Source of the DNA: Akkermansiaceae bacterium UBA3385
GTDB lineage: Bacteria; Verrucomicrobiota; Verrucomicrobiia; Verrucomicrobiales; Akkermansiaceae
Length of the DNA stretch: 39,198 nucleotides
Reading direction: 5' to 3'
Assembly (NCBI GenBank): GCA_002358905.1
Contig: DEPT01000026.1
Coordinates: 1-39,198, forward strand
This document shows, piece by piece, positions 23,620-31,527 of the stretch. The notes beneath the pieces are model-generated. The model was not told the DNA's origin, searched no databases, and worked only from the letters and a program-made list of their open reading frames with translations. The translations under genes were made by a program, and so were the position numbers. Position 1 is the stretch's first letter. Each line of letters opens with the position of its first letter.

Positions 23620-24261
23620 ATGAAAGAAAGCTGGCTGATTCAACGCAAGGGAAACCGCAGGCTCATCCTCTTCATGCTGGGCTGGGGAGCCACACCCAAC
23701 GCAGTGCAGCATCTTCCCTTCCCCGAGGGGTATGATGTGGTCTGCTATTATGACCACCGGCAGCTTTGTCCGCTCAGTGCGGGTGATTACGCCGACTATG
23801 AGCGGATTTACCTCTTTGCCTGGTCATTCGGAGTATGGGTGGCAGAACAAAGCTGCCAGACGCTGCCACTTTACAAAGCAGTTGCCATCAACGGCACACC
23901 TTACCCCGCCAGCCCCCAGTATGGGCTCCGGCTGAAAGTTCTGCAACGCACCATCCGCTCTGTTGCCATCATGGGAGGCAACCCGTTCAAAGACGAGCAA
24001 CATCCTGAAAAATATGCTCCGGGCGGTTCTTATGAAGAACCCTCTCCCCAGGACCAGGTGGAGGAGCTGGATTTCCTGGCAAATGCATGCCAGACTCTGC
24101 CCGAACAACCACATCTCCCCTGGCACTGCGCCTACATTGCCACAATGGATGAAATTTTCCCGCACGCACGCATGCAGGCATACTGGGGTGAACGGGGCGT
24201 AAATTTTGAGAGTTATCACTTCCCCTTCCATCATCCGGAAATCGTCATCGGGGAATTATAA
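23620..24261 (+). CDS. bioG: BioG-like pimeloyl-ACP methyl ester esterase (DUF452)
   Basis: The 213-residue protein matches DUF452. The N-terminal 'LILFMLGWGATPNAVQHL' resembles the family's oxyanion region, and the nucleophile elbow 'FAWSFGVWVAE' carries the probable catalytic Ser near residue 70. 'AINGTPYP' follows and a late His lies in 'FPFHHPE'. BioG removes the methyl ester from pimeloyl-ACP, ending the BioC/FabI route to the biotin precursor. No other biotin gene lies nearby; bioG is more often found beside bioC. It follows the MATE gene by 5 nt. Confidence 0.8.
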   Translation: MKESWLIQRKGNRRLILFMLGWGATPNAVQHLPFPEGYDVVCYYDHRQLCPLSAGDYADYERIYLFAWSFGVWVAEQSCQTLPLYKAVAINGTPYPASPQYGLRLKVLQRTIRSVAIMGGNPFKDEQHPEKYAPGGSYEEPSPQDQVEELDFLANACQTLPEQPHLPWHCAYIATMDEIFPHARMQAYWGERGVNFESYHFPFHHPEIVIGEL

Positions 24262-24332
24262 ATAACACTTCCACAGCATAAGCTGATTCCTACTGACGCA
24301 GAGCTGATTTTGCTGTCCGGGCTCTGCAAGAT

Positions 24333-24360
24333 AATAGACTTGCATGCGCAAGTCTATTTT
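24333..24360 (+). terminator. terminator after bioG
   Basis: A perfect 11-bp stem (24333-24343 with 24348-24358) with a 4-nt loop, ending in TTTT. The downstream promoter overlaps it. Confidence 0.75.
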
Positions 24361-24368
24361 GTTAAACT
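24340..24368 (+). promoter_or_regulatory. promoter of the mutarotase gene, overlapping the terminator
   Basis: TTGCAT at 24340-24345 in the hairpin loop region, a 17-nt spacer, and TAAACT at 24363-24368. The gap to the ATG at 24387 is 18 nt. Confidence 0.45.
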
Positions 24369-24386
24369 CTCGCGCATACAAACACC

Positions 24387-25235
24387 ATGGTCACGACAGT
24401 ATATCCCTACGGCGAAGATTTTCCGATTCTCAAGATTGAAACCGCACTCTGTTCCGCTGAGATATCCCTCTACGGCGGGCATGTGCTCAGCTGGACTCCG
24501 ACCGGGCACAAGCCGGTTATCTACATGAGCCCGAAAGCAGTATTCAAGAAGGGCAAGGCTCTTCGTGGCGGCATTCCGCTGTGCTGGCCCTGGTTCGGCA
24601 AGAATACGGAGGATGCTTCCCTGCCCGCACACGGTGTAGCCCGTATCTCCACCTGGCAGGTAGGCCGCTGCGAGGAAGGGGAAGACGGACGCGTCAACCT
24701 GCTGCTGGCTCTGCCGCCGGAAAACGAAATGCTGCCCAGCGCTGCACTGGCCATGGAAATCGGCAATGAACTGGTCATGAGCCTCATTACCCTGGATGTT
24801 CCGCGTGCCATGCCCTATTCTGCAGCCATGCATACCTACTACGCCGTAAGCGATTACGAACAGGTAGCCGTGACCGGCCTGGAAGAACTGGCTTTCACCG
24901 AATTTGCGGACGATGCCATTCCGCACCCGGAAGACCCGCTCATTCCCCTGGGGCACATTGACCGCATTTACCAGCCGGTACCCGAGAATGCGGAAATCAC
25001 CATTCACGACCCGGCATGGGAGCGCAGTATCCGCATTTGCCGCGCTGGCAGCGGGTCTGCGGTAGTGTGGAACCCCGGTGCCAGACTGGCAGCAGACATG
25101 GGCGACCTTGGCGAAGGGAACGAACGCGGCTTCCTCGCAGTGGAAACCTCCGTTGTTCCGGCAGAAAACATCATGCTGCGCTGCGGGGAAACCCACGAGC
25201 TCACTACCAGAATTCAGGTTTTCGGCGTCAATTAA
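24387..25235 (+). CDS. D-hexose-6-phosphate mutarotase (YeaD-like aldose epimerase)
   Basis: The 282-residue cytoplasmic enzyme has the galactose-mutarotase fold with YeaD-type motifs: 'LYGGHVLSWTPTGHKPVIYMS' at about 32-52, 'LRGGIPLCWPWFG' at about 61-73, 'ASLPAHGVARISTWQV' with the catalytic His, 'YSAAMHTYYAVSDY', and near the end 'NERGFLAVETSVV' with the catalytic Glu. It interconverts alpha and beta anomers of hexose 6-phosphates. It has its own promoter and is followed after 3 nt by the sanA-like gene. Confidence 0.9.
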   Translation: MVTTVYPYGEDFPILKIETALCSAEISLYGGHVLSWTPTGHKPVIYMSPKAVFKKGKALRGGIPLCWPWFGKNTEDASLPAHGVARISTWQVGRCEEGEDGRVNLLLALPPENEMLPSAALAMEIGNELVMSLITLDVPRAMPYSAAMHTYYAVSDYEQVAVTGLEELAFTEFADDAIPHPEDPLIPLGHIDRIYQPVPENAEITIHDPAWERSIRICRAGSGSAVVWNPGARLAADMGDLGEGNERGFLAVETSVVPAENIMLRCGETHELTTRIQVFGVN

Positions 25236-25238
25236 TAT

Positions 25239-25901
25239 ATGCGTAAAGCCCTCAAAATAACCTGCTTCTCAGTTAAACTCCTTAGTTTCTTTCTGGTTTC
25301 GGTTCTTCTCATCGTTGCCGGGGCGGAGGTATATACCAATTATCAGGCAAACGATTATTGCCACAAGCAGGTGAACGACTGCCGGGCCGGTGACGTGGGG
25401 CTGGTGCTTGGCTGCAGCAAAAAATTCAGCCGAGGTGTGCCCAGCTTGTACTTCACCGGACGCATGGAAGCAACTGCAGCCCTCTGGAAAAGCGGAAAAC
25501 TCAGCTGCATTATCGTTTCCGGCGATAACCGCGAAAAATACTACAACGAGCCCCGGGACATGAAAGAAGCCCTGGTCAAACTCGGTGTGCCGGAGGAAAA
25601 AATCGTCTGCGACTATGCCGGGCTGCGCACCTATGATTCCGTTTTACGGGCAAAGCGTATCTTCGGGGCTCAGAAAATCACCATCATCAGCCAGTCGTTC
25701 CATGTAAAACGAGCGGTTGCCACGGCTCGGTACATGGGGATTGACGCCGAAGGCTTCTGCGCTGCTCGCATTCCCTTCAACCGCCCCACCCTGCTCCGTC
25801 AGTTCCTGCGCGAACGGGCAGCACGCGTTGCCATGGTCTTTGACCTGCTCATCGGAGCAGAACCCCGCCACATGGGCGACCCCATCTCTCTGCCCATGTA
25901 A
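25239..25901 (+). CDS. sanA: SanA-like DUF218 membrane protein
   Basis: The 220-residue protein has one N-terminal membrane segment (about 9-31) and an extracytoplasmic DUF218 domain. SanA landmarks are clear: 'DVGLVLGCSKKFSRGVPSLYFTGRM', 'IVSGDN', 'PRDMKEALVKLGVPEEKI', 'DYAGLRTYDSVLRAKRIFG' and 'IISQSFHVKRAVATARYMGI'. E. coli SanA protects the envelope barrier at high temperature against vancomycin. It lies 3 nt after the mutarotase gene, so it is cotranscribed without an obvious shared pathway. Confidence 0.85.
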   Translation: MRKALKITCFSVKLLSFFLVSVLLIVAGAEVYTNYQANDYCHKQVNDCRAGDVGLVLGCSKKFSRGVPSLYFTGRMEATAALWKSGKLSCIIVSGDNREKYYNEPRDMKEALVKLGVPEEKIVCDYAGLRTYDSVLRAKRIFGAQKITIISQSFHVKRAVATARYMGIDAEGFCAARIPFNRPTLLRQFLRERAARVAMVFDLLIGAEPRHMGDPISLPM

Positions 25902-25935
25902 TTTCCAAATCTGACTTATACCTGATACTACTACC

Positions 25936-27474
25936 ATGTTCTCCCTCATTTCCTGCTCAGCCATGGCCGGCGTTGCCGAATGGGTCTGCTGCCCCGGCGA
26001 ACTGAACGCACCGCTCTACCGGGCTCTTGCGGATTGCCCCGTGGTACACCGCTGGAGCGTGGCCGATGACCGCTCTGCCGCTTTCTTTGCACTGGGCCGG
26101 GTGCAGGCAACCGGACGCCCCGTAGTGGTAGTGGCAGGTAGCGGATCCTCTGCAGCAGCCATGACTCCGGCTGTCATCAACGCGTATTACCAGCGGCGGC
26201 CATTGGTCGTACTGACCATGGATACACCCCGCAACTCCGGGGGAACCGGCGCCCCGCAAAGCGTGGAACAGGAAGCGCTTTTCGGCATGTATGCCCCTAC
26301 GCTCGAATTAAATCTTCCCTGCCCGGTTTCGGATTTACCCAACCTTGTGGAGTCGCTCAGCGAAGGCTTTCCCCTGCACCTGCATGTGCGTCTGGACGCA
26401 GAAGCGGAACCGCCCTGCCCGGATTTCAGCAATGTAGAAATTGGTGATGCTCCACCTGCACCGCGTTTCCGTGGCTCTCTGGTAGCTATTTCTCAGATGC
26501 TGCGTTTCCGTTCCATGGAAGGTCTGGTGCTTATCATCGGCGCGCTGAACCCTGATGAACAGGAGCCCGTGCTCTGGCTGGCCCAGACGCTGCGCGTACC
26601 AGTGCTGGCAGAAGCCAGCAGCGGACTTCGTGAAGAACTGGCACCCTATATACTTCACAATGGAGATGACCTGCTGCGCCAGAATCCGCCGAGACACGTT
26701 CTGCGCGTGGGCGATGTACCCACCGGCGCTTTCTGGAAAGCTCTCGAAAACCTCCCCCAGACCGAGGTATATTCCATCACTCGCACCGGGTTCTCCGGGC
26801 TGAACCGCAAGAGCCACGTTACTGAGGGTGAGTTGGAGCAAATCATGAAAGCTCTCGGGGATGTTCCTCACGTGGGTGATACCGAACGGCTCCTTTCCCG
26901 CAGCCGCCGTGCTTCCGCCCAGCTGGAAGAACTCCTGCTGGGGTATCCGGAATCCGCAGAGGCTATGGTGCGGGCATTTTCCCGCCAGGCTTGCCTTACG
27001 GATGTCATTTGCGTGGGTAGTGCCACCACGGTGCGGCTCTGGAACCGGTATGCCCAGAACCAGGTACCTACCCTCTACCTCCGGGATCTTCACAGTACCG
27101 GGGCAGATGGTGTATTGAGTGCGTTCCTGGGCAATGCGGCCGATGCCTCCAGCGGATGCTGCTTGATTGGTGACCTGACTCTGCTCCGCGATATCAATGC
27201 GGCTGCCATTGTCCCGCAACTCCCACCGGCAAAGCGAATTGTTGCCGTTCTGAACAATGACGGCGCCGCTGCATCCCAGCACGACACGGCCGGAGACCCG
27301 GAACTTGAACGACTTCTTGTTCAACCGCAGCCCTTCCGCATGCAGGAAATCGCCAGGCTCTGGGGAGCTGAATACTATGCCATCCGCAACGAGGCTGATC
27401 TTGAAATCCTGGACTCTCTGGATGATAACGCTTTTGTCCTGCTCGAATTCCTGCCGGATGGCTCATTAAGCTAA
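25936..27474 (+). CDS. MenD-like thiamine-diphosphate enzyme, divergent
   Basis: The 512-residue protein has the three-domain ThDP fold and aligns by motif with MenD (SEPHCHC synthase of menaquinone synthesis). An N-terminal PYR domain has 'DDRSAAFFALGRVQATGRPVVVV'; the middle domain has 'LRVGDVPTG'. The C-terminal PP domain has the ThDP/Mg motif 'GDLTLLRD' and, 35 residues later, 'LNNDG'. Several MenD landmarks differ: SPGSR reads CPGEL, the catalytic Glu of DER reads Asp, ADRP reads MDTP, GANQ reads GAPQ, and the late SRGxSGIDG reads HSTGADG. No men genes are adjacent. It may be a diverged MenD or a relative with another substrate. Confidence 0.7.
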   Translation: MFSLISCSAMAGVAEWVCCPGELNAPLYRALADCPVVHRWSVADDRSAAFFALGRVQATGRPVVVVAGSGSSAAAMTPAVINAYYQRRPLVVLTMDTPRNSGGTGAPQSVEQEALFGMYAPTLELNLPCPVSDLPNLVESLSEGFPLHLHVRLDAEAEPPCPDFSNVEIGDAPPAPRFRGSLVAISQMLRFRSMEGLVLIIGALNPDEQEPVLWLAQTLRVPVLAEASSGLREELAPYILHNGDDLLRQNPPRHVLRVGDVPTGAFWKALENLPQTEVYSITRTGFSGLNRKSHVTEGELEQIMKALGDVPHVGDTERLLSRSRRASAQLEELLLGYPESAEAMVRAFSRQACLTDVICVGSATTVRLWNRYAQNQVPTLYLRDLHSTGADGVLSAFLGNAADASSGCCLIGDLTLLRDINAAAIVPQLPPAKRIVAVLNNDGAAASQHDTAGDPELERLLVQPQPFRMQEIARLWGAEYYAIRNEADLEILDSLDDNAFVLLEFLPDGSLS

Positions 27475-27504
27475 AGCATTCACTCTAAGCTCTATCTGAC
27501 TATT

Positions 27505-27550
27505 TTCGCGCGTGATTTCTTTTGAAAAATCACGCGCGAATCTTTTATTA
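27505..27550 (+). terminator. rho-independent terminator
   Basis: A perfect 14-bp stem (27505-27518 with 27527-27540), an 8-nt loop, then TCTTTTATT. It ends the mutarotase-sanA-MenD-like run. Confidence 0.9.
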
Positions 27551-27608
27551 ATTACACATTTACCCACCCTGGGTCAAGCTCAAATCGTGTAGGTGCCGCA
27601 TTTTACGC

Positions 27609-27637
27609 TTGACAAGTCGTTAAGAAAACTGTAACAT
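27609..27637 (+). promoter_or_regulatory. promoter of the muramidase-like gene
   Basis: A consensus TTGACA at 27609-27614, a 17-nt spacer, and TAACAT at 27632-27637, ending 9 nt before the ATG at 27647. Confidence 0.75.
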
Positions 27638-27646
27638 GTCTCCGAC

Positions 27647-28057
27647 ATGAGAGTAACCATGACCATACTGACAGGCCTGATGATGGTGCTCACAGCGCAT
27701 TCCGAGATTGTGACTGCGCTGCGCCCGGCTATCAGGGAGGCCGCTGCCAAAAATGGTGTGGATCCCGTACTGATGGAAGCCATTATCCGACACGAATCGG
27801 CCAATGCCACATCAAGTGCTGCTCGCCGCAAGAACAATCTGGCGGGTATCATGGGGAGCCGCGGTCAGCGACGCTATGAGAGCAAGGAAGCCTGCATTGA
27901 GGATCTGGCTGCCCTGCTGGCAAAATACCACGCCAAAGGGCGTGTCACACTGGTGCAGATCAGCCGCGTCTATTGCGCCAGCCACCAGAAATGGGTAAGC
28001 CGAGTATCCGCCAACATGGCGGCTATCCGTAAAGGCAAGTGGGGCCAGTACGAATAA
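27647..28057 (+). CDS. small secreted muramidase/glucosaminidase-like protein
   Basis: The 136-residue protein has a signal peptide (about 1-19) and a lysozyme-like domain. Evidence is 'VDPVLMEAIIRHESANA' with the likely catalytic Glu at about 50, then 'NNLAGIMGSRGQRRYESKEACIEDLAALLAKY', the pattern of FlgJ/Bax-type glucosaminidases, and 'ISRVYCASHQKWVSRVSANMAAIRKG'. It would cut peptidoglycan glycan strands in the periplasm. It is shorter than most family members and has no cell-wall-binding domain. It is monocistronic. Confidence 0.75.
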   Translation: MRVTMTILTGLMMVLTAHSEIVTALRPAIREAAAKNGVDPVLMEAIIRHESANATSSAARRKNNLAGIMGSRGQRRYESKEACIEDLAALLAKYHAKGRVTLVQISRVYCASHQKWVSRVSANMAAIRKGKWGQYE

Positions 28058-28085
28058 ACTCTGCGGAGCACATTTTTTCATTCAG

Positions 28086-28120
28086 CCCCTTGGGATATAC
28101 CCCCAGGGGGTTCTTATTTT
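28086..28120. terminator. terminator between convergent genes
   Basis: A GC-rich hairpin (CCCCTTGGG with CCCCAGGGG, one bulge) at about 28086-28110, followed by TTCTTATTTT. It separates the muramidase-like gene from convergent rlmH. Confidence 0.55.
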
Positions 28121-28122
28121 CC

Positions 28123-28563
28123 TTAATCTCTGTGGTAAGGAGAGCCCGCCAGAAGCGTATGCACACGGTATATCTGCTCCAGCAGCACCACCAGCGCCAG
28201 CTCATGCTGCATGGTATGCCGCCCCAGACAAAGGACATGGTTGCATGCCGCGCGCAACGCGGGGGTATGACCATCTGCTGCGCCAATGAGGAACGCTACA
28301 TGCTTCACTGACTGCAGCTGCCAGTGGCGCACCCGAGATTCAAACTCTCGAGTCGTCCAATTTTCGCCGCGCTCATCCATGGCAATGCGCACACAACCTT
28401 CACTGGCCTCCAATAAGCGGGCGGAAACGGACTCTGAATCGCCCGCCTTCACATAACGAATTTCCACCTTACCAAGCGGGCGCAGGCGCTCCTCAAAAAA
28501 TTTCACACCATCGCGGGCGTAGGCAATAGAAGGTTTGGCTGCAGCAATAATACGAAAATCCAT
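28123..28563 (-). CDS. rlmH: 23S rRNA pseudouridine-1915 N3-methyltransferase RlmH
   Basis: The 146-residue SPOUT methyltransferase has the RlmH C-terminal signature 'HELALVVLLEQIYRVHTLLAGSPYHR' and the SAM-pocket loop 'AFLIGAADGH'. It methylates pseudouridine 1915 in helix 69 of 23S rRNA on assembled 70S ribosomes. ATG 28563 gives the usual N-terminus. In-frame GTG codons at 28572 and 28575 lie nearer to a TATATT -10-like box and are alternatives. Divergent from the gene at 28649. Confidence 0.93.
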   Translation of the reverse strand: MDFRIIAAAKPSIAYARDGVKFFEERLRPLGKVEIRYVKAGDSESVSARLLEASEGCVRIAMDERGENWTTREFESRVRHWQLQSVKHVAFLIGAADGHTPALRAACNHVLCLGRHTMQHELALVVLLEQIYRVHTLLAGSPYHRD

Positions 28564-28611
28564 GGCTTTCACCACGGTACAATATATACCAGACTACGTC
28601 AACCCTTTTGC

Positions 28612-28639
28612 TTGACAGGGCATGGCATTCTGATAAAAT
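28612..28639 (+). promoter_or_regulatory. promoter of the Pro-rich membrane-protein gene
   Basis: TTGACA at 28612-28617, a 16-nt spacer, and TAAAAT at 28634-28639, ending 9 nt before the ATG at 28649. Confidence 0.7.
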
Positions 28640-28648
28640 TGCTGCGCT

Positions 28649-29212
28649 ATGCTTCTCCCCGTTCCCATAGGGTATTTTGTGTCTACATTTCTGATTGTCT
28701 GCGGCACGTTGAACTGCCTGGATTATCTTGCACACAAGCCGGAAAACTGTAACCGCGCCGTGTTGCTGAACGGGCTGGCAGAAGCAGGCTGGCCAATTAT
28801 TGCGGCATCCATTATCCTTCTGTTGATTCAGGTAAACAAGCAACTGGAAAAACTGCGTCTGGAGCGAACAGCCAGCATAGCCACAGAGCTTCCAAAGGCC
28901 AGAATTCCCGTAAAGAAAAAAAGCACAGCACACGAACCGGTGCATCCTGCTCCCTCTGTTAATCTGGCCACACTAGTGCAGGCTCCTGCCCCTGCTCCTG
29001 ACCAGCACCAGGAAGCCAGCGGAACAAACACCTCACCGCACAAGCCGCTATATCCCAATTCTCCCATTCCGGGAGGCGGACGCGTACCTCAACAGCAGTC
29101 ACCGTCGGCAAGTCTCCCCCCGCGGCCTGACTTCAACAATAACACACACAGCACCAAACGTGCACCCAGCAAATCGGAAGCAGGCTCCCTGAGTTTCTTT
29201 AAAGTTGATTGA
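28649..29212 (+). CDS. hypothetical membrane protein with Pro-rich tail
   Basis: The 187-residue protein is not recognised. It has two membrane segments (about 6-24 and 43-62) and a short helical, charged stretch. From about residue 90 a low-complexity tail rich in Pro, Ser, Ala and Asn follows ('PAPAPDQHQEASGTN', 'PGGGRVPQQQSPSASLPP'). The tail is probably disordered. The AmgK-like gene starts 8 nt after its stop, so the two are cotranscribed. Confidence 0.6.
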   Translation: MLLPVPIGYFVSTFLIVCGTLNCLDYLAHKPENCNRAVLLNGLAEAGWPIIAASIILLLIQVNKQLEKLRLERTASIATELPKARIPVKKKSTAHEPVHPAPSVNLATLVQAPAPAPDQHQEASGTNTSPHKPLYPNSPIPGGGRVPQQQSPSASLPPRPDFNNNTHSTKRAPSKSEAGSLSFFKVD

Positions 29213-29220
29213 TTTTCTGC

Positions 29221-30186
29221 ATGTCCAATCTTCCTCAGGCCTGTGATATTCTGGCACGCATGATGCAGCAGCACTCCGGCACCACAGTGCAGCCGGGTGA
29301 GCTACAGCAAGTGAGTGCAGGAGCAAGCGGGCGCAGTATCATGCGAGCGGCAGGCATGCTGGGTATCCACTGGACAGACCAAAGAGCTGACAACAATTCA
29401 TTTCTCCCGGCAGCACGCGGATTAGCAGCAGCCGGCATCCGGGTTCCCGCTATTCTTGCAGAGGAAACACTTCCGGAAAACAGCGGCGCCTGCCTGGTTC
29501 AGGACTTAGGAGGAAGCGACATACTCAGTCTTCGAAACGCCCCCTGGAACCGGCGACTTGCAGCGTACACGGCTGCATTTCGCACACTTATTCCCTTTTA
29601 CCAGTTGCAGCCAGACTGGCAGCTGCAGCCACCTTTCGATGCCAGCATGTACCGCTGGGAACAGGAATACTTTGCGGAGCACCTTATAGGCCGGCATCTG
29701 GGATGCGATTCATCTGCTTTCCTGGCACAACCTGAATTACAAGCCATGGCAGAATGGCTGGCTACCCTGCCGCGAGTTCCAGTACACCGCGACTGCCAGA
29801 GCCAGAATATCATGCTGTATGAGAATGAAGCCTGGCTCATCGACTTCCAGGGCATGCGCTATGGGCGCATGGAATACGACCTGGCTTCCTTGTTATATGA
29901 CCCGTACATGCAGCTCAGCGAAAATGAACGTCTGGAGCTGATGCAGCTCTGGGAGCAGATGCGCGGGGTCCCCGTGGACCCTGCTATATATTCCGCCTGT
30001 GCCATGCAACGCCTGATGCAGGCACTGGGAGCTTTTGCCAATATCGGATACAACCAGAAGCGCGACTGGTACCTTAATCTTATTCCCGCCGGGATGGCAG
30101 CATTGCGCCATGCAGCCAGACACACCCCGGAAGGGTCACCCGCAAGCCCCGTTGCCACATGCATCCTAAAACTTCTAGACATGTAA
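29221..30186 (+). CDS. AmgK-like sugar kinase (aminoglycoside phosphotransferase fold)
   Basis: The 321-residue protein has the APH kinase fold. The catalytic loop is 'VPVHRDCQSQNIM' with Asp as base near residue 197, and the metal-binding motif is 'AWLIDFQGMRYGRMEYDLASLLYDPY'. The 'HRDxQSQN ... IDFQG ... YDLASLL' combination is that of AmgK, the anomeric N-acetylmuramate/N-acetylglucosamine kinase of peptidoglycan recycling. The usual partner murU is not adjacent. ATG 29221 gives a normal N-terminus; an in-frame TTG at 29209 would overlap the previous gene. Its 3' end overlaps the next gene by 28 nt. Confidence 0.75.
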   Translation: MSNLPQACDILARMMQQHSGTTVQPGELQQVSAGASGRSIMRAAGMLGIHWTDQRADNNSFLPAARGLAAAGIRVPAILAEETLPENSGACLVQDLGGSDILSLRNAPWNRRLAAYTAAFRTLIPFYQLQPDWQLQPPFDASMYRWEQEYFAEHLIGRHLGCDSSAFLAQPELQAMAEWLATLPRVPVHRDCQSQNIMLYENEAWLIDFQGMRYGRMEYDLASLLYDPYMQLSENERLELMQLWEQMRGVPVDPAIYSACAMQRLMQALGAFANIGYNQKRDWYLNLIPAGMAALRHAARHTPEGSPASPVATCILKLLDM

Positions 30187-31511
30187 GTTTTTTAGCCGTT
30201 TTATTCTGGCTAGCCGTTCTATCAGGCAGCTGGTATTTTCTGCAAGGTTCTCTTTACTTCGCTGACCAATGGCTCTTCAACAAGCTCGGGCACACCCTCT
30301 GCTCATGGGCTCCGGAAGATTATCCGCAACTGCTGCACCCTGGTCAGCAAGTGGAGATGGAACCCGTGGTCACCCACACACGCCTGCGCGAATGCCCGAC
30401 CGTGGGCATGGTAGAACTGAACGAGGAAGCCTGTGCCCAAGCCTTTGCAGCCCTGCCACTGGGGCCACAGGATACCGCTGTTCTCCTCAATAAGTTGAAA
30501 CAAAGCGGTGTCACAACGGTAGGCTTATCCTCTCCGCTGGTCTGGCAAGGCGAACAGGGAGAAATGGTGCGCGAAATGCTCTGCCGAGTCCTGGCGGGCT
30601 TCCCCCACTCTGCTGTCGGTCTGCGAGGCCGCACCGCAGCACAGCCGGATTTCACTCCCGCCATGCTGCGGGATGCCTCCATCCCCCTCGAAAATATAGA
30701 GGGCAACCCGAACGGGCTTCCCATCGCAAACCGTCCGCTGCCCAATGGTCTGACGGATACACCGGACGCACTGGCCGTCGTATGGGCACCGGACTGGCTG
30801 GAGGGAGAACCCCACACACATAATCCCTCTGCAGTGGACAGTATTTCGTTTCCCCTTCTCATGCGCTGGAATGGCGAAACCATCCCGACTCTTCCCTTCC
30901 GCCTGGCACTGGCCCGTCTCGGGCTGGATGGCAAAGATGTGAAAGTCCGACTGGGCAAAGATATTACATACGGAGGATTCACCCTGCCCATTGATGACAA
31001 CGGACGCACACGGCTGCCGGAAGCAAAGGTGGTCTATATTCCGCTGGCAGACATTGTCAGCGGCGCAGACCTCAGCGATAAACTCGGGCAGAATCCCTGC
31101 GTCATGCTGGAGCAACCTGCCGATAAGCAGAACACGCCACTCCGCCTTGAACGACTGGCCCGCACCCTTTCCCAATTGGCCGGCATCGAAAAAATCATCA
31201 CCCACACCAGCGAACGCCCCCGAGGTGGACGCGTTCTTCACGAAATTCCCGTACTAAGAACATGGCAAAGCTGCACCAGCGTGTGCGTGGGACTGCTCGT
31301 CTTCCTCTGGATTATGCCGTTTGTACCAGCTTTTCTGCGGTGGATGCTTATACTGGCCATGCCCGTTGCGCTCATCTGGCAGGCTGCAGAAGCAGTGCAG
31401 ACGAATCAATGGTTCACGGTTGCCCCCATGTTTGCCTGGTGGTTTATTCTTGCCGTAGTTTTCCTCATGCACCGCACCTACGACAAGGGGCTATTCGGGA
31501 AGCGCCGCTAA
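30159..31511 (+). CDS. CHASE2-like sensor/membrane protein without effector domain
   Basis: The 450-residue protein has an N-terminal membrane segment (about 9-28), an extracytoplasmic domain of about 330 residues, and three closely spaced membrane segments at about 368-440 before a basic end. The outer domain resembles CHASE2: 'VGMVELNEEACAQAF' near the start, 'LLNKLKQSGVTTVGLSSPL', 'FPLLMRWNGETIPTLPFRLALARLGL' and 'LPIDDNGRTRLP'. CHASE2 normally precedes a cyclase, kinase or phosphatase domain; none is present. It overlaps the AmgK-like gene by 28 nt, which supports cotranslation. Confidence 0.6.
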   Translation: MHPKTSRHVSFLAVLFWLAVLSGSWYFLQGSLYFADQWLFNKLGHTLCSWAPEDYPQLLHPGQQVEMEPVVTHTRLRECPTVGMVELNEEACAQAFAALPLGPQDTAVLLNKLKQSGVTTVGLSSPLVWQGEQGEMVREMLCRVLAGFPHSAVGLRGRTAAQPDFTPAMLRDASIPLENIEGNPNGLPIANRPLPNGLTDTPDALAVVWAPDWLEGEPHTHNPSAVDSISFPLLMRWNGETIPTLPFRLALARLGLDGKDVKVRLGKDITYGGFTLPIDDNGRTRLPEAKVVYIPLADIVSGADLSDKLGQNPCVMLEQPADKQNTPLRLERLARTLSQLAGIEKIITHTSERPRGGRVLHEIPVLRTWQSCTSVCVGLLVFLWIMPFVPAFLRWMLILAMPVALIWQAAEAVQTNQWFTVAPMFAWWFILAVVFLMHRTYDKGLFGKRR

Positions 31512-31527
31512 ACATAAAACCCGACCT

